A stretch of DNA of 64,000 nucleotides from Aulostomus chinensis (GCA_037954235.1 JBBMOA010000010.1:24340529-24404528); one strand, 5' to 3'; shown: positions 1 through 12,979, counted from the first letter of the stretch. The notes: generated by a model not told the origin, from the letters alone. Made by a program: numbers and translations.

Positions 1-406
1 TCTGAAGAAACCGAGGAGAAGAAGCCAACGTAGTGTTGTCGAGTCTGGACTTTAAATATCTGGTCTCGCAGACCCCGTGGGCTTCAGCTCGTACAGTAGG
101 TCATTTTTTTTCTGCAGAAACAGCAGAGATTACGGATGATCTCACGGGTCAAGCAGGGATAATACTGAACGACCGAGAGTTTGGTTTCAAGGTTTGCTGG
201 ATGCCCCGAGCAGCTCCGGGTGACCTACCGTTCAATGGATCCTCTCGTTTTTTGGACATTGAAACTGGCATTCGTCAGTAACTAGGACCCCTGCCAGACT
301 CCCAGAATCACGGAATAGATTTTCTGTCATTCGGACTTTTTTTTTTTTTTTTTTTCCAGTGAATTCGAGGATTTGCGCGCCAGCCGTGGATGTTTAATAT
401 GCTAGA
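1..406 (+). promoter_or_regulatory. robo2: Upstream region and probable 5' untranslated sequence of robo2
   Basis: This stretch precedes the start codon at 407. It is moderately GC-rich with scattered CpGs, and no clear TATA box stands out. A run of 19 T (337-355) is followed by CCAG ending at 359. That is either a homopolymer inside a continuous 5'UTR or a real 3' splice site that starts a 5'UTR exon at 360. The frame open across about 33-281 has no recognisable protein features and no ATG at its start, so I treat it as chance. Where transcription starts cannot be read from the sequence. Confidence 0.6.
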
Positions 407-419
407 ATGGGTCCGCTAG
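390..419 (+). other. Small upstream ORF overlapping the robo2 start codon
   Basis: An ATG at 390-392, with a second in-frame ATG at 399-401, opens a nine-codon frame that stops at TAG 417-419. It overlaps the main ATG (407-409) in another frame and ends ten bases past it. The first ATG has weak context (T at -3, T at +4); the second has A at -3. The main ATG has strong context (A at -3, G at +4). If the mRNA includes this stretch, leaky scanning past the small frame would limit receptor translation. The frame is directly visible; its use is inference. Confidence 0.5.
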
Positions 420-461
420 CGTTCATCCTTGTCGGTGGAATACTATATTTTCAAGTTGATG
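407..461 (+). CDS. robo2: robo2 exon 1, coding part: start codon and signal peptide
   Basis: This exon encodes the first 18 residues and one base of codon 19 of a roundabout receptor. The peptide starts MGPLAFIL and ends FQVD, with the split Gly completed by exon 2. It has a hydrophobic core (residues 4-15) and works as an ER signal peptide, probably cleaved near Gly19/Ser20. The start was chosen because it has a strong Kozak context and because the frame runs into a perfect donor (G|GTAAGT, intron from 462) whose phase 1 matches the acceptor at 13729. The ending Val-Asp-Gly before Ser-Arg-Leu-Arg-Gln-Glu-Asp matches what I recall of the short ROBO2 leader. The short ROBO1 (DUTT1) leader ends differently. 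That favours robo2 over robo1. The exon is too short to be found by frame length alone; the call rests on its junction with exon 2. Confidence 0.83.
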
Positions 462-1034
462 GTAAGTTTCTAAACATGTCTTGTTACTCATACCATATTC
501 CAGACTCTTCGTCAGGAGCTACTTTTGAGACTCTCGCCGTCATCCCGACCATTTTTGCGCTTTAAAAGTTGTATTTTTTGCCCCACCCATCTGGTTTTAA
601 AGAGATGTCAATGCATTCAATTAATGCTTTATTTATCAAGGCGATTTACTTATAGATAAGTAAAGCCTCATTAAATAAATCCACCTTACATGAACGTTGA
701 TGACCAACTTCTGGAAACTCCAGGTGATCAACAGATTTGTCTCTCACAGGTTGCGATCACATTTTCCGGCTGTTTGGAGTCATTTTATTTGAAGTGACTG
801 TTTTCTCTGAAACACAACAATTAACACGCTGCCCGTCTCGATCACTGAGTCACAATCACGAGCAAAAAGACTCGAGTGTCGCAAGGATGTGATTCTCTCA
901 GACTGCCTGTCTGAACCACAGTCGCTGTAAAGAGAACCATCGCTGGATATCAATAATTGTACGCTTCTGTTACAGTGTGGTTATCATTCTGAAGCACAGC
1001 CTGAAAGTTTGTTGTTCGAATAAATCCCCGAGTA

Positions 1035-1128
1035 CTTTCTTTTTTCTTTTTCCCTTTTTTTTTTTTTTTTGCATTGAGACGGTATTACAGTGTGGTCTAA
1101 CACAACAAAGTCTGGGGGGGGGGGGGGG
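1035..1128. repeat. Pyrimidine tract and poly-G run
   Basis: Bases 1035-1070 are nearly all pyrimidine, ending in T16, and 1114-1128 is G15. Frames translated through here give poly-Phe or poly-Gly and are not real proteins. Confidence 0.9.
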
Positions 1129-2146
1129 TTCACTGGATTGGAGGTGTTTGGCAGATACTGCAGTGCTGGTGTAGTTTTCAGAGCTGCAGTTGTGTATTGT
1201 AGTGTGAACTGGCATCAACCCAAGCCTGGGCAGCGCCTGTGTTTTTTTAATTCTTTGATTAATCTTTCAGAATGATTACGGCGATTTTTGTTGATTGCAA
1301 ACGAGAGGGATAATATTTTATTTACTTTCATTGCCGCAAGAACAGCCAAAAGCCTCTTTGTCCAGTCGGTCTCTTGAGTGCCAGATCAGTCAGCAACTTT
1401 TTATTTTCATTTTTATGATTTTTACAAGGCTTTCATGGATTCACTGGCCTACAAGGAAACTGCTTTAATAGTGGAAGTAAAACAGGCTGGACTGCAGCTT
1501 TAATGTGATGACTCACATCAATCACCAAAATAGGAGGGCTTAGGCGGAGGAAACAGAAGAAGAAAAAGAATTCTTTTTTTTATTCTGATGAACTGATAAG
1601 GGGGGGTTAAAATGCTTTAAATGCAGAAAGCCTGATTACTTCATGTTAAATTGAGAACACCTTATTACACATACTCACAAGTATTTGCTGACATTGAGAG
1701 ACTTGTGAGGAAATAATGCTCCTGGCCAATCACACTCTGTGGCACTATTGTGAGTGATGATTCACACATGTTTGCTTTGTATTGTTTGTACAACGTAGCA
1801 GTATGTAAAGTTTCTGGTGGCAATAAAAACCCCAAGAGTCTGCAAACCTCCATTTTTCCGTTCTTTCACCTGTCACCCCCTACTTTTGTTCCTCTCAGCT
1901 GCAACTTCTGAAGCTTTGAACATCGTGCCTTCACTCAGTAGCAAATCAAGTCTCCATTCTGCAGGGATTTGAATATATTTTTCCTCTCTTTTCTGTCACC
2001 TTTTTTTTGTGTCTTTCACTCCCTGTTCAGCCAAATCCACTGGTTGCTAAGCAGTGGCCGATGGCATTGCTAGTTGCCCAGAGGGAGAGGGTGCACCTCT
2101 CCCCAGGAGCAGTGGATCTTCCCAATCATTTGCCTGTCACCCTCCA

Positions 2147-2177
<31 letters not shown>

Positions 2178-2181
2178 ACAC
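2147..2181. repeat. Poly-C run joined to (CA)n
   Basis: C17 (2147-2163) runs directly into about nine CA units (2163-2181). It produces proline- and threonine/histidine-rich spurious frames on both strands. Confidence 0.95.
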
Positions 2182-3873
2182 CACCACCCCATCCATCCCT
2201 ACAGAACTCACCCATCACCCAGTCCTTTTCAGAGGTAATCGGAGGGTCCTTGGAGAGGGAGGAGCTTCCTCTAAGAGTCCACTTAGGCAGACAAAAAGGT
2301 CTGGAGTTGTATTCTCTAAGCAGCATCGCCAACAAAGCCAAGCCTTGTGAATGGCGTCAGTCACTGTTTAGTGTGCTGTGATTAATACCGCGAGTGTGTA
2401 GACAAGCACAGAAAAGGTGAGAGAGGGAGTGTGTGTTGGGTACTTGTGTGTGTGGAAGAGAGGCGACTCTTCTCTGTGGGCCACGAGAACATTCTAGGAA
2501 AGTGTTACAAAACTGTATGAATGAACAGGTTTGTTGAGGGAGAATCTATTTCTCAACATCCGCACATACATAGCTGTCTGTTATTGTTGCTAAGATGGAT
2601 TAGAACATACTTTGCATAATGGACATGCATTCCTGACCCAGGACTGTTCTGAGATGCTTGTGTTTCATGTGGGAGCTGGTGATGTCATGTTCGGGTTGAA
2701 GCACTGAAATTAAAGACAAATAAACCTGGAGTTGAGTCACCACCAGCCACCAGAGCGGCTTCAGTTCACCCTGCTCTACAGTCTCAGGAACCATTCTTCC
2801 AAAGTTTAGGACCTCACTTTTGATGATGGAGGGTGCTGTCTATAAACATATCAGTCTGACATAGAGCTGCAGTTGTGTCGAGATCTGAGCTGGGACTTTT
2901 ATTTGTTGTTGTTGTGTTTTTTAGGGTCAAATGATGTCCCTGGAACTAAATTTAGAACCTGGGTCCTTCAGAAACAAAGCCAGTTCCTTCCAAAGGTTCC
3001 AGTTTTTTTTGGAGAAATTTCTTGTAGCTCACTGAGGCGTTCCATGACCCTCTCAATGGATCCTGGCATTGTCATCCTGTTTCTCAAATCATTTTTTTCT
3101 GACTTTTTTCTTCTTCACATCACTGTACGTTACATTTAAATCTTAATTTTATCAAACAACCAGATGAAGACCCTCAGCAACCTTGACTGTGTTCAGTTCT
3201 CTATGCGCTAGCAGGGTTGTGGTTTTACTAATGCTGAGTCAAGAGAAACTAATCCAGAGAGTTTCTTTGTGAGTGTGTTAGAGGAGGGGGAGGGGGAGGG
3301 AAATGGAGTCTAATCAAATATGATAATTGAGAAAAGAGTTGCTTAACAACACAATCCTTTAAAGGAAAACTGAGCAGATGAGGCAGACTGGAAACCGATA
3401 GCTCTGTTGATGGTCATGATTGAATGTGAGTAGTTTAAAGTAGTGCTTTTAAAATGGAAAATAAACTCAGATTAAAATAGTCCAAGGGATTGATGAGGCG
3501 AGTTTAGGTCATTGTGTAAAAGCCATTGCGATGTCTCGCCCCAAATGTGATTGTTCTGCTTGAGTTGGCAGCGTTTAGACAGCGTGATTGTAATAGCGCT
3601 TCATTTGCTGGAATGGGGGCTGCTGTAATGACGAACCTTCATCGAAGATCTGCAGGAAGCTCATCTTCACTGTCTGCCGTGGTCTCGTCAATGTCAAGGG
3701 AGCTGCTCTCCTCTGTTACAAAGAGCACGAGTGTTTATCCTCTGATTAACGTCACAGCGTAGACTAAAGAGACTTAAGGCTCATGGTCTTAATAGCAAGT
3801 GAGTGAAAAGGCAGTGGAACAAAGATGACGAGGAGGTGGGCACTTGGACACTGAAAACCAAAGAACATGTACA

Positions 3874-3876
<3 letters not shown>

Positions 3877-3908
<32 letters not shown>
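3877..3908. repeat. (GT)16 microsatellite
   Basis: A perfect dinucleotide run. A second, interrupted TG-rich patch lies at about 4047-4072. Confidence 0.97.
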
Positions 3909-3911
<3 letters not shown>

Positions 3912-6724
3912 GTGATATTCTATGGCTCAGCATCCATCACTCGCCTTGCTCTGGTTAATAACTCCATTTTCTTAGTGGAGGAATGGAAGAGAAAATGTCA
4001 GCGTTCAACAATGCTGATGGCTGGTTTTTGCTGCAAGACCAGCCAAAGTGTGTGTGTGGGTGTGTGTGCGTGAGGTTGGTGGGTACCATATTTCCCTGTT
4101 TTACCTCTGCTTTATTAAGCCTCAGTCAAGCATACCCCTGACATTTACAGAGCAGAAAAAGCCCTAATGCCTTGATGTGTTTGCCCAGAGAAAAGGGACC
4201 GTGAGATTACTAACAGGAAGAGATAACAGTTTAAAGTCCAACTGAAATGGCATTTCATCATCGCGCTCTGAAGTCAGAGAGAATGTCAATAGGTTTCTTT
4301 TTTTAGATATGCTGGTAATAATTTTGTATCATCCAAATGAAGAATAAAGTTTTGGGAGACATTTTAAAAATGTGAAACATGTTTATCTTTGCCAGCAAGA
4401 AGTGGGTGGGGCTCTCTTGTTTGATTGACAGTTGACAGGCTTCAAGACGGCTGGTGCTGAAAGGAGACAAAGTAAATCTCAGAGTGATCCATACAACGCT
4501 TATGCACACTTTCCCCCCAAATTCCAGTTGAACTGATTTGCATGATTACAAAGGCATCGTCTGAAGAGGTGGGTTTCATTATGGTGCATTTGCACGTGCG
4601 TTGAACGTGGGCAACTGTGAGGAAGACATCTCTGGCAGATGAAGCATGAGAAACTGTCCAGACATACAGAAACAAGTAATTTAGCTGCATGATGGGGGAA
4701 TGGGAACTTTTTTATGTCCTGCTTATCTTTTGTCTGTCATTTGCTCGCTCGCTGTATGTTAATGAAGTATAAGACCCACAGTTTGTGGTGCAAACTTGCC
4801 ACTTTTCGCCATGGTGTGTGTTACAGTGTGGACAGTTTAGAGCCTGACACAGTGGCTGAGTTTTACTTCCGTCCTGCTCCTGCAATATTATTCCCGTCCC
4901 GCCCCGCACCTGTGACTCAATGAAATATAAATCCTGAGCCGTGGGATTCCCAGCCAAATGTCAGGCTTTAGCGTAGAGCTCAGCGAATGACGTAAGCAGG
5001 CTCAGGCCAGGTCAGGCCCACAGGACTGTGAGCACGGGCAGGAGGGGGGAGTGGGGAGGAGGGCTTCATGCCTCACAACAGTACAGGGCAGCCAAGTGTT
5101 AGCGTGCCCTAACATGAGAGAACTTATATGTTACACATGGTTTGCATGCTGTTTTACTTTACTGCACTGTTAACTGAATCTGGTTTCCAGCTAGGAAGGT
5201 GAAGAAAAGAAAATTATTCCTTTTTTTAAAAATATTTTAAATATGAAGTCTTTGTTTTTATCAAAGAATGCAGGACAAGCAATTTGCAGAGCGTATGCAT
5301 GCTGCGCTAGACAAAAGGAGCTCAATTAAATTTCAGTTAGAGATAAGACTTTTAGCGTCAAATAATTTTATTGAAACAATTCTCCAGCCACCTTCTTTTT
5401 TTGCTTTCCACCAGGAACAGATTCCATCTTTGTGCAACTATCTGTCGTGAGGGTGGAATTCAAACACACACACCTGTGAGTGTATGCAGAAGTAGGAGGG
5501 GGAGAGCTGATGTGATTAATTGAGCCTGCTGAGCAAAGCAAGCGGTCAAGGCTTTCACCTGTCTCCCACACCTGCACTTACAAAACACACACCTGTGCCT
5601 ACTCCTCCGTGCCTCAAGACGCAGATAAAGTCCTCGCTCAAACAGCTGATGAAGCTTTTTAAGCTTGCCGACATAATCCCTGATAATTAGACGCTAGTGA
5701 ATGAACCCTTGTCAATCAATGGCAAACACCTAGGCAGTTATTAGCCACGTAGAACTTTCTCCACAAGACGTGGGGATATGAAGAGCATGCTAAGATGACA
5801 ACAGTTAAATTCACTGGAAGAGATGCGTGTGTTCTTATCAGTGTTTTCATGCTGAAGGGACACTTTGTGTTTGCGGGAGCGACCGATTACTCCGTATGCC
5901 AGCATCCTCACCCTGCCTCCCGGTTGGCCGTCTGGCAGTGTCCCTCAGATAAATGGGAGAGGTGTCACAGTTCAGTTGCTCAAAGAAAATATACAAAGAA
6001 TACGCAAGCACACTGGGGCTGTACGCAGAGGCATTCTAATGCAGGCTGGCAACCATGTAAACATACTTTATTTTATGAAAGGAGTCATTAATGAGGTTCT
6101 ACATTCACTAAACACGGCTGAATGCAAAAAGCATTTACATTCCATGCATTCTTTATTAATTTGCATGGCCGTCCATGGTGGTGAAGCACTTTTTTTCCCT
6201 CTTTCTAAATGCACTTGTATTTCAGTCATTCGCTCAGTCCATCTTGAATAATGTACTTATTGTTCTTTATCGTCAAAAGGTTTGTGTGGTAGTTGTGCCT
6301 GAGCTGAGTGCTTCACCGGTGGCGTGAAGATGAGGTCAAGCCTTCTGATCAAAATGCATGAGCTGTCTCCCCATGTGAGATCAGTGAAGACGGACAGCCA
6401 GAGTGTGACACTTGAGCACACTTCCGTCACGCACAGCAGCAGTTCAGTGCAGCTGGAACACCGCGGAATAAGTGTCTCATTCTACCATTTCCACCCTCAG
6501 CTGGTCTATTGATCATCCAGCCATGACAGCTTGGATCCTTTCTTCCTTCCTAACAAGATAACTGAACCCGATGGAGGTAGAGACTCAAACTTATGCTCGA
6601 ACACATTGTTTTAGGATGGAAAACTGCAGTAACTGGAGGATCCTTTAGGAACAGACAGCAATCTCCCTGCATATCTGTCACCTTCCATCGTTAGCCCCCT
6701 CATTCAAGTGTTCATTCTGTCAGA

Positions 6725-7080
6725 GGGACTTAGACTAAAAATGTTGGTTGACTATCCTTGGTTAGATTTCAGATTTGTCAACTAATTCCAGACTAAAACT
6801 AACAAGAATGAAGTGGACTAAAGTGATACTTAAATTTCCAAGGATTTCACATGAGAACATTAGCAATCAAATGACTAAAATGTGACTGAAACTAAGACGC
6901 TTTTTAGTCAAAAGACTGAAACTCAATTAAAATCAGCTGCCCGAAGAGACTCAACATAAAAATGAATAAATGTCAAGGACTCAAATGCTCAGACTATTAG
7001 TCAACTAAAACTAAATAAAAACAGGATGAGGATGATGAAATATGATGAAAACTAGTCGAAGCTGCCAAAATTAATGCTGG
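6725..7080 (-). repeat. Old dispersed repeat rich in ACTAAA motifs
   Basis: About 350 bp carry many diverged copies of GACTAAA/ACTAAAACTAA-type words and end in GCTGCCAAAATTAATGCTGG. That resembles, read on the other strand, the end of a dispersed fish repeat I remember beginning CAGTGTTAATTTTGGCAGC. I see no clear terminal inverted repeat, target-site duplication or coding capacity, so it is an eroded non-autonomous element. The bounds are approximate and the family is unassigned. Confidence 0.45.
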
Positions 7081-7929
7081 CCCAACACACCAGTATTCAT
7101 ATATCACTGATGCAGAGGTTTTTTTTTTTGACAGTATAAGACTATTATGTTACCAGGGTGTATGAATCATATCCTGTCATTCTTGTTGTCTCTCAACTAG
7201 ATATATTTGTTTATGAGCAATGTGTTTGTGAATGGTTGTTTAAGACGTGGTTCTACGTGTTAATATATGCTACAATATGCTGTGAATTATAATACATTCA
7301 AATATTCACAGTTCCATTGCGAGAAATGACAATTTCATCAGAACTGTATTGCCATTATGAGAGATTATGGAGAGTAATAGAATAAATAGTCTGTGTATTA
7401 TAATAAGGTATTAAAGTATTAGGACTTGTCTGTCTGAGTCTGCACTTGTTTCCATGCTGGAAAAAAACTGGAGCTCAGACTGCTTCGTAAACAGAATCAT
7501 CACGACGAGGAGTGAGTTGATGATTTCCTGTATGTTTTGGCTGCAGGTCAGACTGACTGTGGTTCCAGTCCCAGCGTGGAACCTTGCGCGAGCCAGTTGT
7601 CACAACCATTGTGGCGAATCAGACGAAAGATTTAATGGCATCCTTGAACGTTTGAACTCCCGAGCTTCGCCTCCAGGATTGGGATGGTTTTTCTGGGGAG
7701 CTGCTCACAGGCGTTTGTCATTCGGAGGCCCCCAGCTATAGTGGTTGAATTATTAAATGTAGTGGGTGTACGTGGTCATCATCCTTGCCTATTGTTTCTG
7801 TGTTAGCCTGGATATATGAGTCTAGGTAAATTGAATGAGTCCTTCATCTACTCACTGGCAGCACCCCTGACCCTTTAGCTCAGAGAGCCAGACAGAATGA
7901 AGTGTCCCGTTAAATAGAAATCAAATAAA

Positions 7930-7968
7930 TCTTTTTCTCTCTTTTTTTTCTTTTTTCTTTTTTTTTTT
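7930..7968. repeat. Polypyrimidine tract
   Basis: Thirty-nine bases of T with scattered C. It is followed by ACTGAC rather than an AG, so it is not an obvious splice acceptor. Confidence 0.9.
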
Positions 7969-9386
7969 ACTGACAATGCTGCACAGCTAAAAGTAAAAAT
8001 ACAAACCAGTGATAAGCGCCCTTGATTTCCATGCTCTGTTCCCTGGTGTTAACATGTGCAGCAGAGGGCAGAAGGAGCAGCTGCAGGTGGTAACTGTTCT
8101 CATTGACATGCAGTGACGCCTCCACGTGCTCACTACAAATCAGGACCCATGGCACACCTCCAATTACCCCCTCATATTTCACCGAGCAACACAGTCTTTG
8201 ACAAATACCAGAGGACTCGTCTTCCACCCCCACTTTTATTTCAAAAGTAATAAACACATTTATTTCACTCTATTCCATCTGCTTGGGGATCCTCAGCAAT
8301 GCAGGTAAAGAGATTGCCATGCTTGAGGGAAAAGGAATTGATGCAATTCATTGCATTGCACAGTAGGAACTGTTTAGTGGAACACATGGAAAATAGTGGA
8401 TTGGTGATGGGATTTTGGAGTCCAGCTGTGTCTACATCATCATGCACAAAACACACGTATGAGAATATCGACACAAACATTGCTTACTTATGATATTGCA
8501 TATTTTTTCCTCTGATGACTGCTGTTAGATGAGATCAGGAAGGCTTTTAATCACACGTCTCCCCGTCTCAAATACGTTTTACTACATTTTAGGCACTGGG
8601 TTGTCGATTTCCCTCACATAAGTGCTCATGTTTTGAACCACTGCCAAAGCAGGGTCAGGCCAGTAGGCTTCCTCTGTAGGAAAAGAGAGACCGCAAACGA
8701 AGGTGTGGTGATGGAGCGAGCCACACGCTTCAGTGGCCTTGGCATCAGAAATCATTATTAGCTCTTTTTACAAGCCTGTGCCATTATTAAGTTCTGCCAT
8801 TTGGTATAAAATGCATGGAGGAATGGGAGGATAAATTTATATAACACGAAGAGAGGCATAGTCCAGAATCCTCATCAGACCAGAGAGAAGGAACAGCATC
8901 ACACTGGGCGCTGCTGCTGTTTCACACCTTCAAACCTGAATTACACCCATCCCACTTCCTTAATTTGAAGTCAGCAATCTCAGTTCTTCTCTTGCAGGCC
9001 ATCCCCTGAAAAAAGAGATCAAATCAGTTTTGTTATTCATGGAAACTGATAGCAGAATGAAGAGTGAGAAGGAGAATAAAACAACGAGGGGTAAACTCCT
9101 TGAAATGCATGCGACACGAATCGACTCCTGAGATATTCTGTTTCCCACAGTTATCTATATATAAATTCCACATGCACACTGAAGAGAGGGCAAATAAACA
9201 CACACACACACAGTCAATACGACCCTGCCACACCACTGCCAGAAATACCCTCTCAGTGTAGAATTCTATCTGATATTTGGTGGGAGGCAAGCAGGATGCA
9301 TTGAGAGGTTGAACACAGCTCCTAGAATTACCACTGTGTTTGCTTTCGGAGTATAGATCGTAGGAGAGGTAGAAGGCGAGGGCGGC

Positions 9387-9402
9387 GGGGGGGGGGGGGG
9401 GG
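9387..9402. repeat. Poly-G run (G16)
   Basis: Sixteen consecutive G, preceded by GGCGGC. Confidence 0.97.
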
Positions 9403-11024
9403 CTCTATGCAAAGCACTGAGGTAGAACAAAGCCCTTTGAGAAATACCAGCTACAGCTCCATTGCAGCAGAAGCAGGAGAATCTGCACTTGTGAACACTT
9501 CCACGGAAGATTTTTTTCGGCTAGTTGTAGGAAGTCGGCTGACTCCAGCGGATACAGCAGGTTGTCTTTAGTGACATGTCACCAAGCTCTCTACTGACAG
9601 CTCGCCTGAGAGAAGATGGATCTCGGGTGCAGAGGGAGCTGCTTGTAAGTGTCATGGCTGGCCAGTACAGAGTCATGGATGGCCAATAACAACATTCAGT
9701 TTCCCCACGCCACGCTCTCACACTTCCCCTTCTGATGACATGACGGATATGAGTCAGTCACCCTCAAACGGAGGCTAAGGTGCAACAGAACAAGGAGTAA
9801 GTGAAGGAGGCAGGGGGATGTTGGCAGGGGCAAGCAGATATGAGGCGTAGAGAGAGAGAGAGGGTGAGAGAGATGGAGTGGGAGGTTGAGCAGAGGTGTG
9901 AGAATATATAAGATCAGAATGGAGCAACTTCATAATTGATTCCTTCTGAAATCTCTTTGAGGTTTTCTATCTTTTTTATTATTTTATGCTCATTGAGCTC
10001 TCTGGGTTTGGAGCACTTCTTCTATTTCACCCGTAATACTCAACTCCTCTTGGCCAGGACCTCGGTTCTCATGTTTGATATTTTATGAAGCTTCGGTCAC
10101 TGTAAGTTTTTGCCCTAGTCTGAGGTTGCCATTGGTTACCTGTGATCGCAGCACATGTCTGTTGGCAGAATAACGAATATCTCTTTGGGGAGCCCTTCCT
10201 TTTATGTCCTGGCTGAGGCTGGTGGGGGTATTGATTTGGTTGGTGGGCTAGAATTTCTCCTGGGAGCTAATGAAAATAATTACAAAAAGATCATCAAAGG
10301 CCTGACCCTTCTGTTGCACACATGAATAAATATGTGAAGAAGATAATAGAAAAGGCCATTTCTATGTGTGTGGTCAGTGGAAAAGGTGAATAAGGAGTTT
10401 AGTTAAGAGATTTTTTTTATCCTAGATATTTTTTTATAGTTGTATAATGGGAAACATATTAAACTTTACATCTCAGTGCTTATATGTCACCTGACCTGTG
10501 TGATGTATTGTTTGGAGCACAGTAAAATGAGTGTACAGCGGGAAAGCTGGCTCTAACACTGTGTATTTCTTGGATCGTACCATTGCAAAATTGCATCCAA
10601 TTTCAGTGAAGCCAACATAAGTAGCCTGAAAGAAAAGGCAGAAAAGAATCAGCTTCTGGTTCAGTAAACGTCCTCTGATTTCACTCTGTCTGCGTGCTTG
10701 TTTGTTTGTTCTCTGGTTCCTGCTTTCCTCCAAGAGTGGATGACTGCACAGCATTGGTGAAAAGTAATGGTGGTGTTATTGCAGACGGGGGAAACCACAG
10801 CATTTTGATTGGAGCGTGTGCCCTGAGATCTAGTGAAGTGCACTCGCCTCAGCTCAGAGAGCACTTGATTGCACAGCACCAATGATCGCATTAAAAGGGC
10901 AACAGAAAGCCCATTTACCGTAAAGGGAGTGAGAAAGGGAGCTCCAATGGGAAGCTCAAAATTTACTCTCATTTTTGGAAGGAGTTTGGTTTGATGACTG
11001 GACAGTAGGGGTGTAAATTAGTTC

Positions 11025-11042
11025 TTTTTTTTTTTTTTTTTT
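11025..11042. repeat. Poly-T run (T18)
   Basis: Eighteen T followed by AGATGG. It gives a TTTAG acceptor-like end, but no matching donor downstream was recognised. Confidence 0.95.
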
Positions 11043-11884
11043 AGATGGATTTTCAAGGAGATCTCATATTTCAGGGTGTCCCTCAGGCAGAAAGGCATCA
11101 TAAAACACTCAGGCATGCAGGTTTGGCTTGTGCTGAACCCGTGGATCACATGTTGAGCTTATCTTTTACTACTTGACATATGGATGTTCCTTTTTTTTTT
11201 TTAACCGCTACACCTGGCCTTACTACCTTCACACTCAGGAAGTATACTGACCAATCATGTCCGGTCCTCTGTGCACTCGGCCCAGCGTTTTCTGGCAGTG
11301 GAAGGACAATTGTAGGGGCATCTGCTGTGCCCATTTCCACAGGAAAGTGGAGAGCAGATGGGGACTCAAGGTTTAAGTGATTAGAAAGCAGTAGATTGGA
11401 ATACAAATTGGATCTAAAGAAATTAGAGTAATATAAATCGAATGGAGTCACAGCAGTTTGGTCGTGTGCATGCGCACTTGTCTTAGTGGGAAGACACCGC
11501 GGGGCCTGTGGATTATGGGGAAAGCAGATGCTCTGATGAGATAAGAGTCTATGTCCTTTTGACGCTGCTTCTGAGGGAGATGGGATTCTCCATGTCCATC
11601 CTTAATCTTGCCCTCCATTTATCAATGTCATGGTGTTAATTACTCTTTCATTTATTTCACATGCTGCCAGAATTCAAAGCTGACCCTGCTTTGACAGAGA
11701 AAGTGGCTGATCTCTGGTTTGCTAGTGAGGGAAAAAAAAAAAACAACTTAAAACAAAACACAAAAAAATGCCATTACCCAATGTGAAATTACTTCGGGTT
11801 TTTTTTCTACCACCAAGGGTAGATTTTTATTTTTCTGCATAATGTCACTGAGATTGAATCTTACCCTCTAGGAGCAGGATATCA

Positions 11885-11899
11885 CCCCCCCCCCCCCCC
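11885..11899. repeat. Poly-C run (C15)
   Basis: Fifteen consecutive C in otherwise unique intron sequence. Confidence 0.97.
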
Positions 11900-12942
11900 A
11901 TCTACTTCAAACCCATGTCTGTAGCCCCACTTAGCTCAGCCTGATCACTAATCAATGGCAGGGAAATGGAGGGAATTAGCACAAATTAGGACGAAGGGAG
12001 AACCACCTTCTGTTCAGGGGTCAATATGCTACTGTTTGATGGCTAAACCCTGTTCAGACAAACATTGTGCATGTATAGTGAACATATTTGCATATGTGAA
12101 TGTGCACAAGCACCACGCTAAGTCTCTGAACTGTACATTGTGCTGATGATTGGATTTTTACCTACGCTTCTCCTTCTGCCCACTGACTCCTGGGCAGAAA
12201 TGACTTGTCCCAGCTGCCCCAGGGACATTAAAGTGTAAAGGGTAGTGGAACAGTTGCATACCCAGGCAAACAAAGAGGTGGAACCTTCACTGCTTTGCCT
12301 TCATCCCATGCTGAAATTAGTCTTTATGTAGGCAGAAAGGTCTATATAGTACACTGCTCTTGTGTACAGCAGACATCATCCCATTAGCCACTGCACCGCC
12401 CCGGGGAAGGGCACCGTCATCAACTCAGCTCAATCACATGCACTGCTGCAACAACTCATTTTAAGACAAAGAGCTCAGCACTCAACTTAGTAAAAACCCT
12501 AATATGTTGACATTTGGCTGTGAAGCAGCAGGGTTATTGATGGGAGTATAAAAAGATAGAGACGAGCCCTCTCGGAAATAGCCCTCTTTTTCTTTACTAC
12601 ATCAAAGATTTTTGATCCGCCATCAAACTCTTTGATTGTTGCATGATACCCAGGGCCTCTACGATTTGAATATGTGTATGTGAGGCCAACAGCATTTTAT
12701 CTCCATAGGAAGAACCTTTTCTCAGTCACACATTGCACTTGGGGAGCATTATCTTCGCTGCCAGACTCCCAGAGCTCACCCATTGCAAACCCTAATAAAA
12801 AAGAAAAGAAAATGTGGCCCGAGGTTTTCACCCACAGGGGATTAGCATTTGACACAAGTGTGGACCCCTGCATAAATATTCACATGGTGTGTATTTCTAC
12901 AACAGTTGACTCAACAGTTTCACTTGTTTGCACCAGACTGAA

Positions 12943-12945
<3 letters not shown>

Positions 12946-12976
<31 letters not shown>
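12946..12976. repeat. (TG)n microsatellite
   Basis: A perfect TG run of about 31 bases, 750 bp before exon 2. Confidence 0.97.

Positions 12977-12979
<3 letters not shown>

Larger units (their letters stand above)
462..6724 (+). other. robo2: robo2 intron 1, first part: no gene seen
   Basis: The intron begins with a consensus GTAAGT donor. It holds AT-rich unique sequence, a pyrimidine tract plus T16 (1035-1070), G15 (1114-1128), a C17/(CA)n compound (2147-2181), a GGGGGA-type purine patch (about 3283-3300) and (GT)16 (3877-3908). The longer open frames here (for example 2007-2381, 5865-6251) lack recognisable domains and overlap low-complexity runs. I saw no alternative leader exon ending in a phase-1 donor. 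Confidence 0.7.

Noticed and set aside
2007..2381. Proline-rich frame of 124 codons in intron 1
   Set aside because: Built on C17 and CA repeats, with two overlapping competitors in other frames and no splice signals.
3283..3300. GGGGGAGGGGGAGGG as a quadruplex
   Set aside because: Only three tracts of three or more G are clearly separated; the fourth is GG, so it is below the usual pattern.
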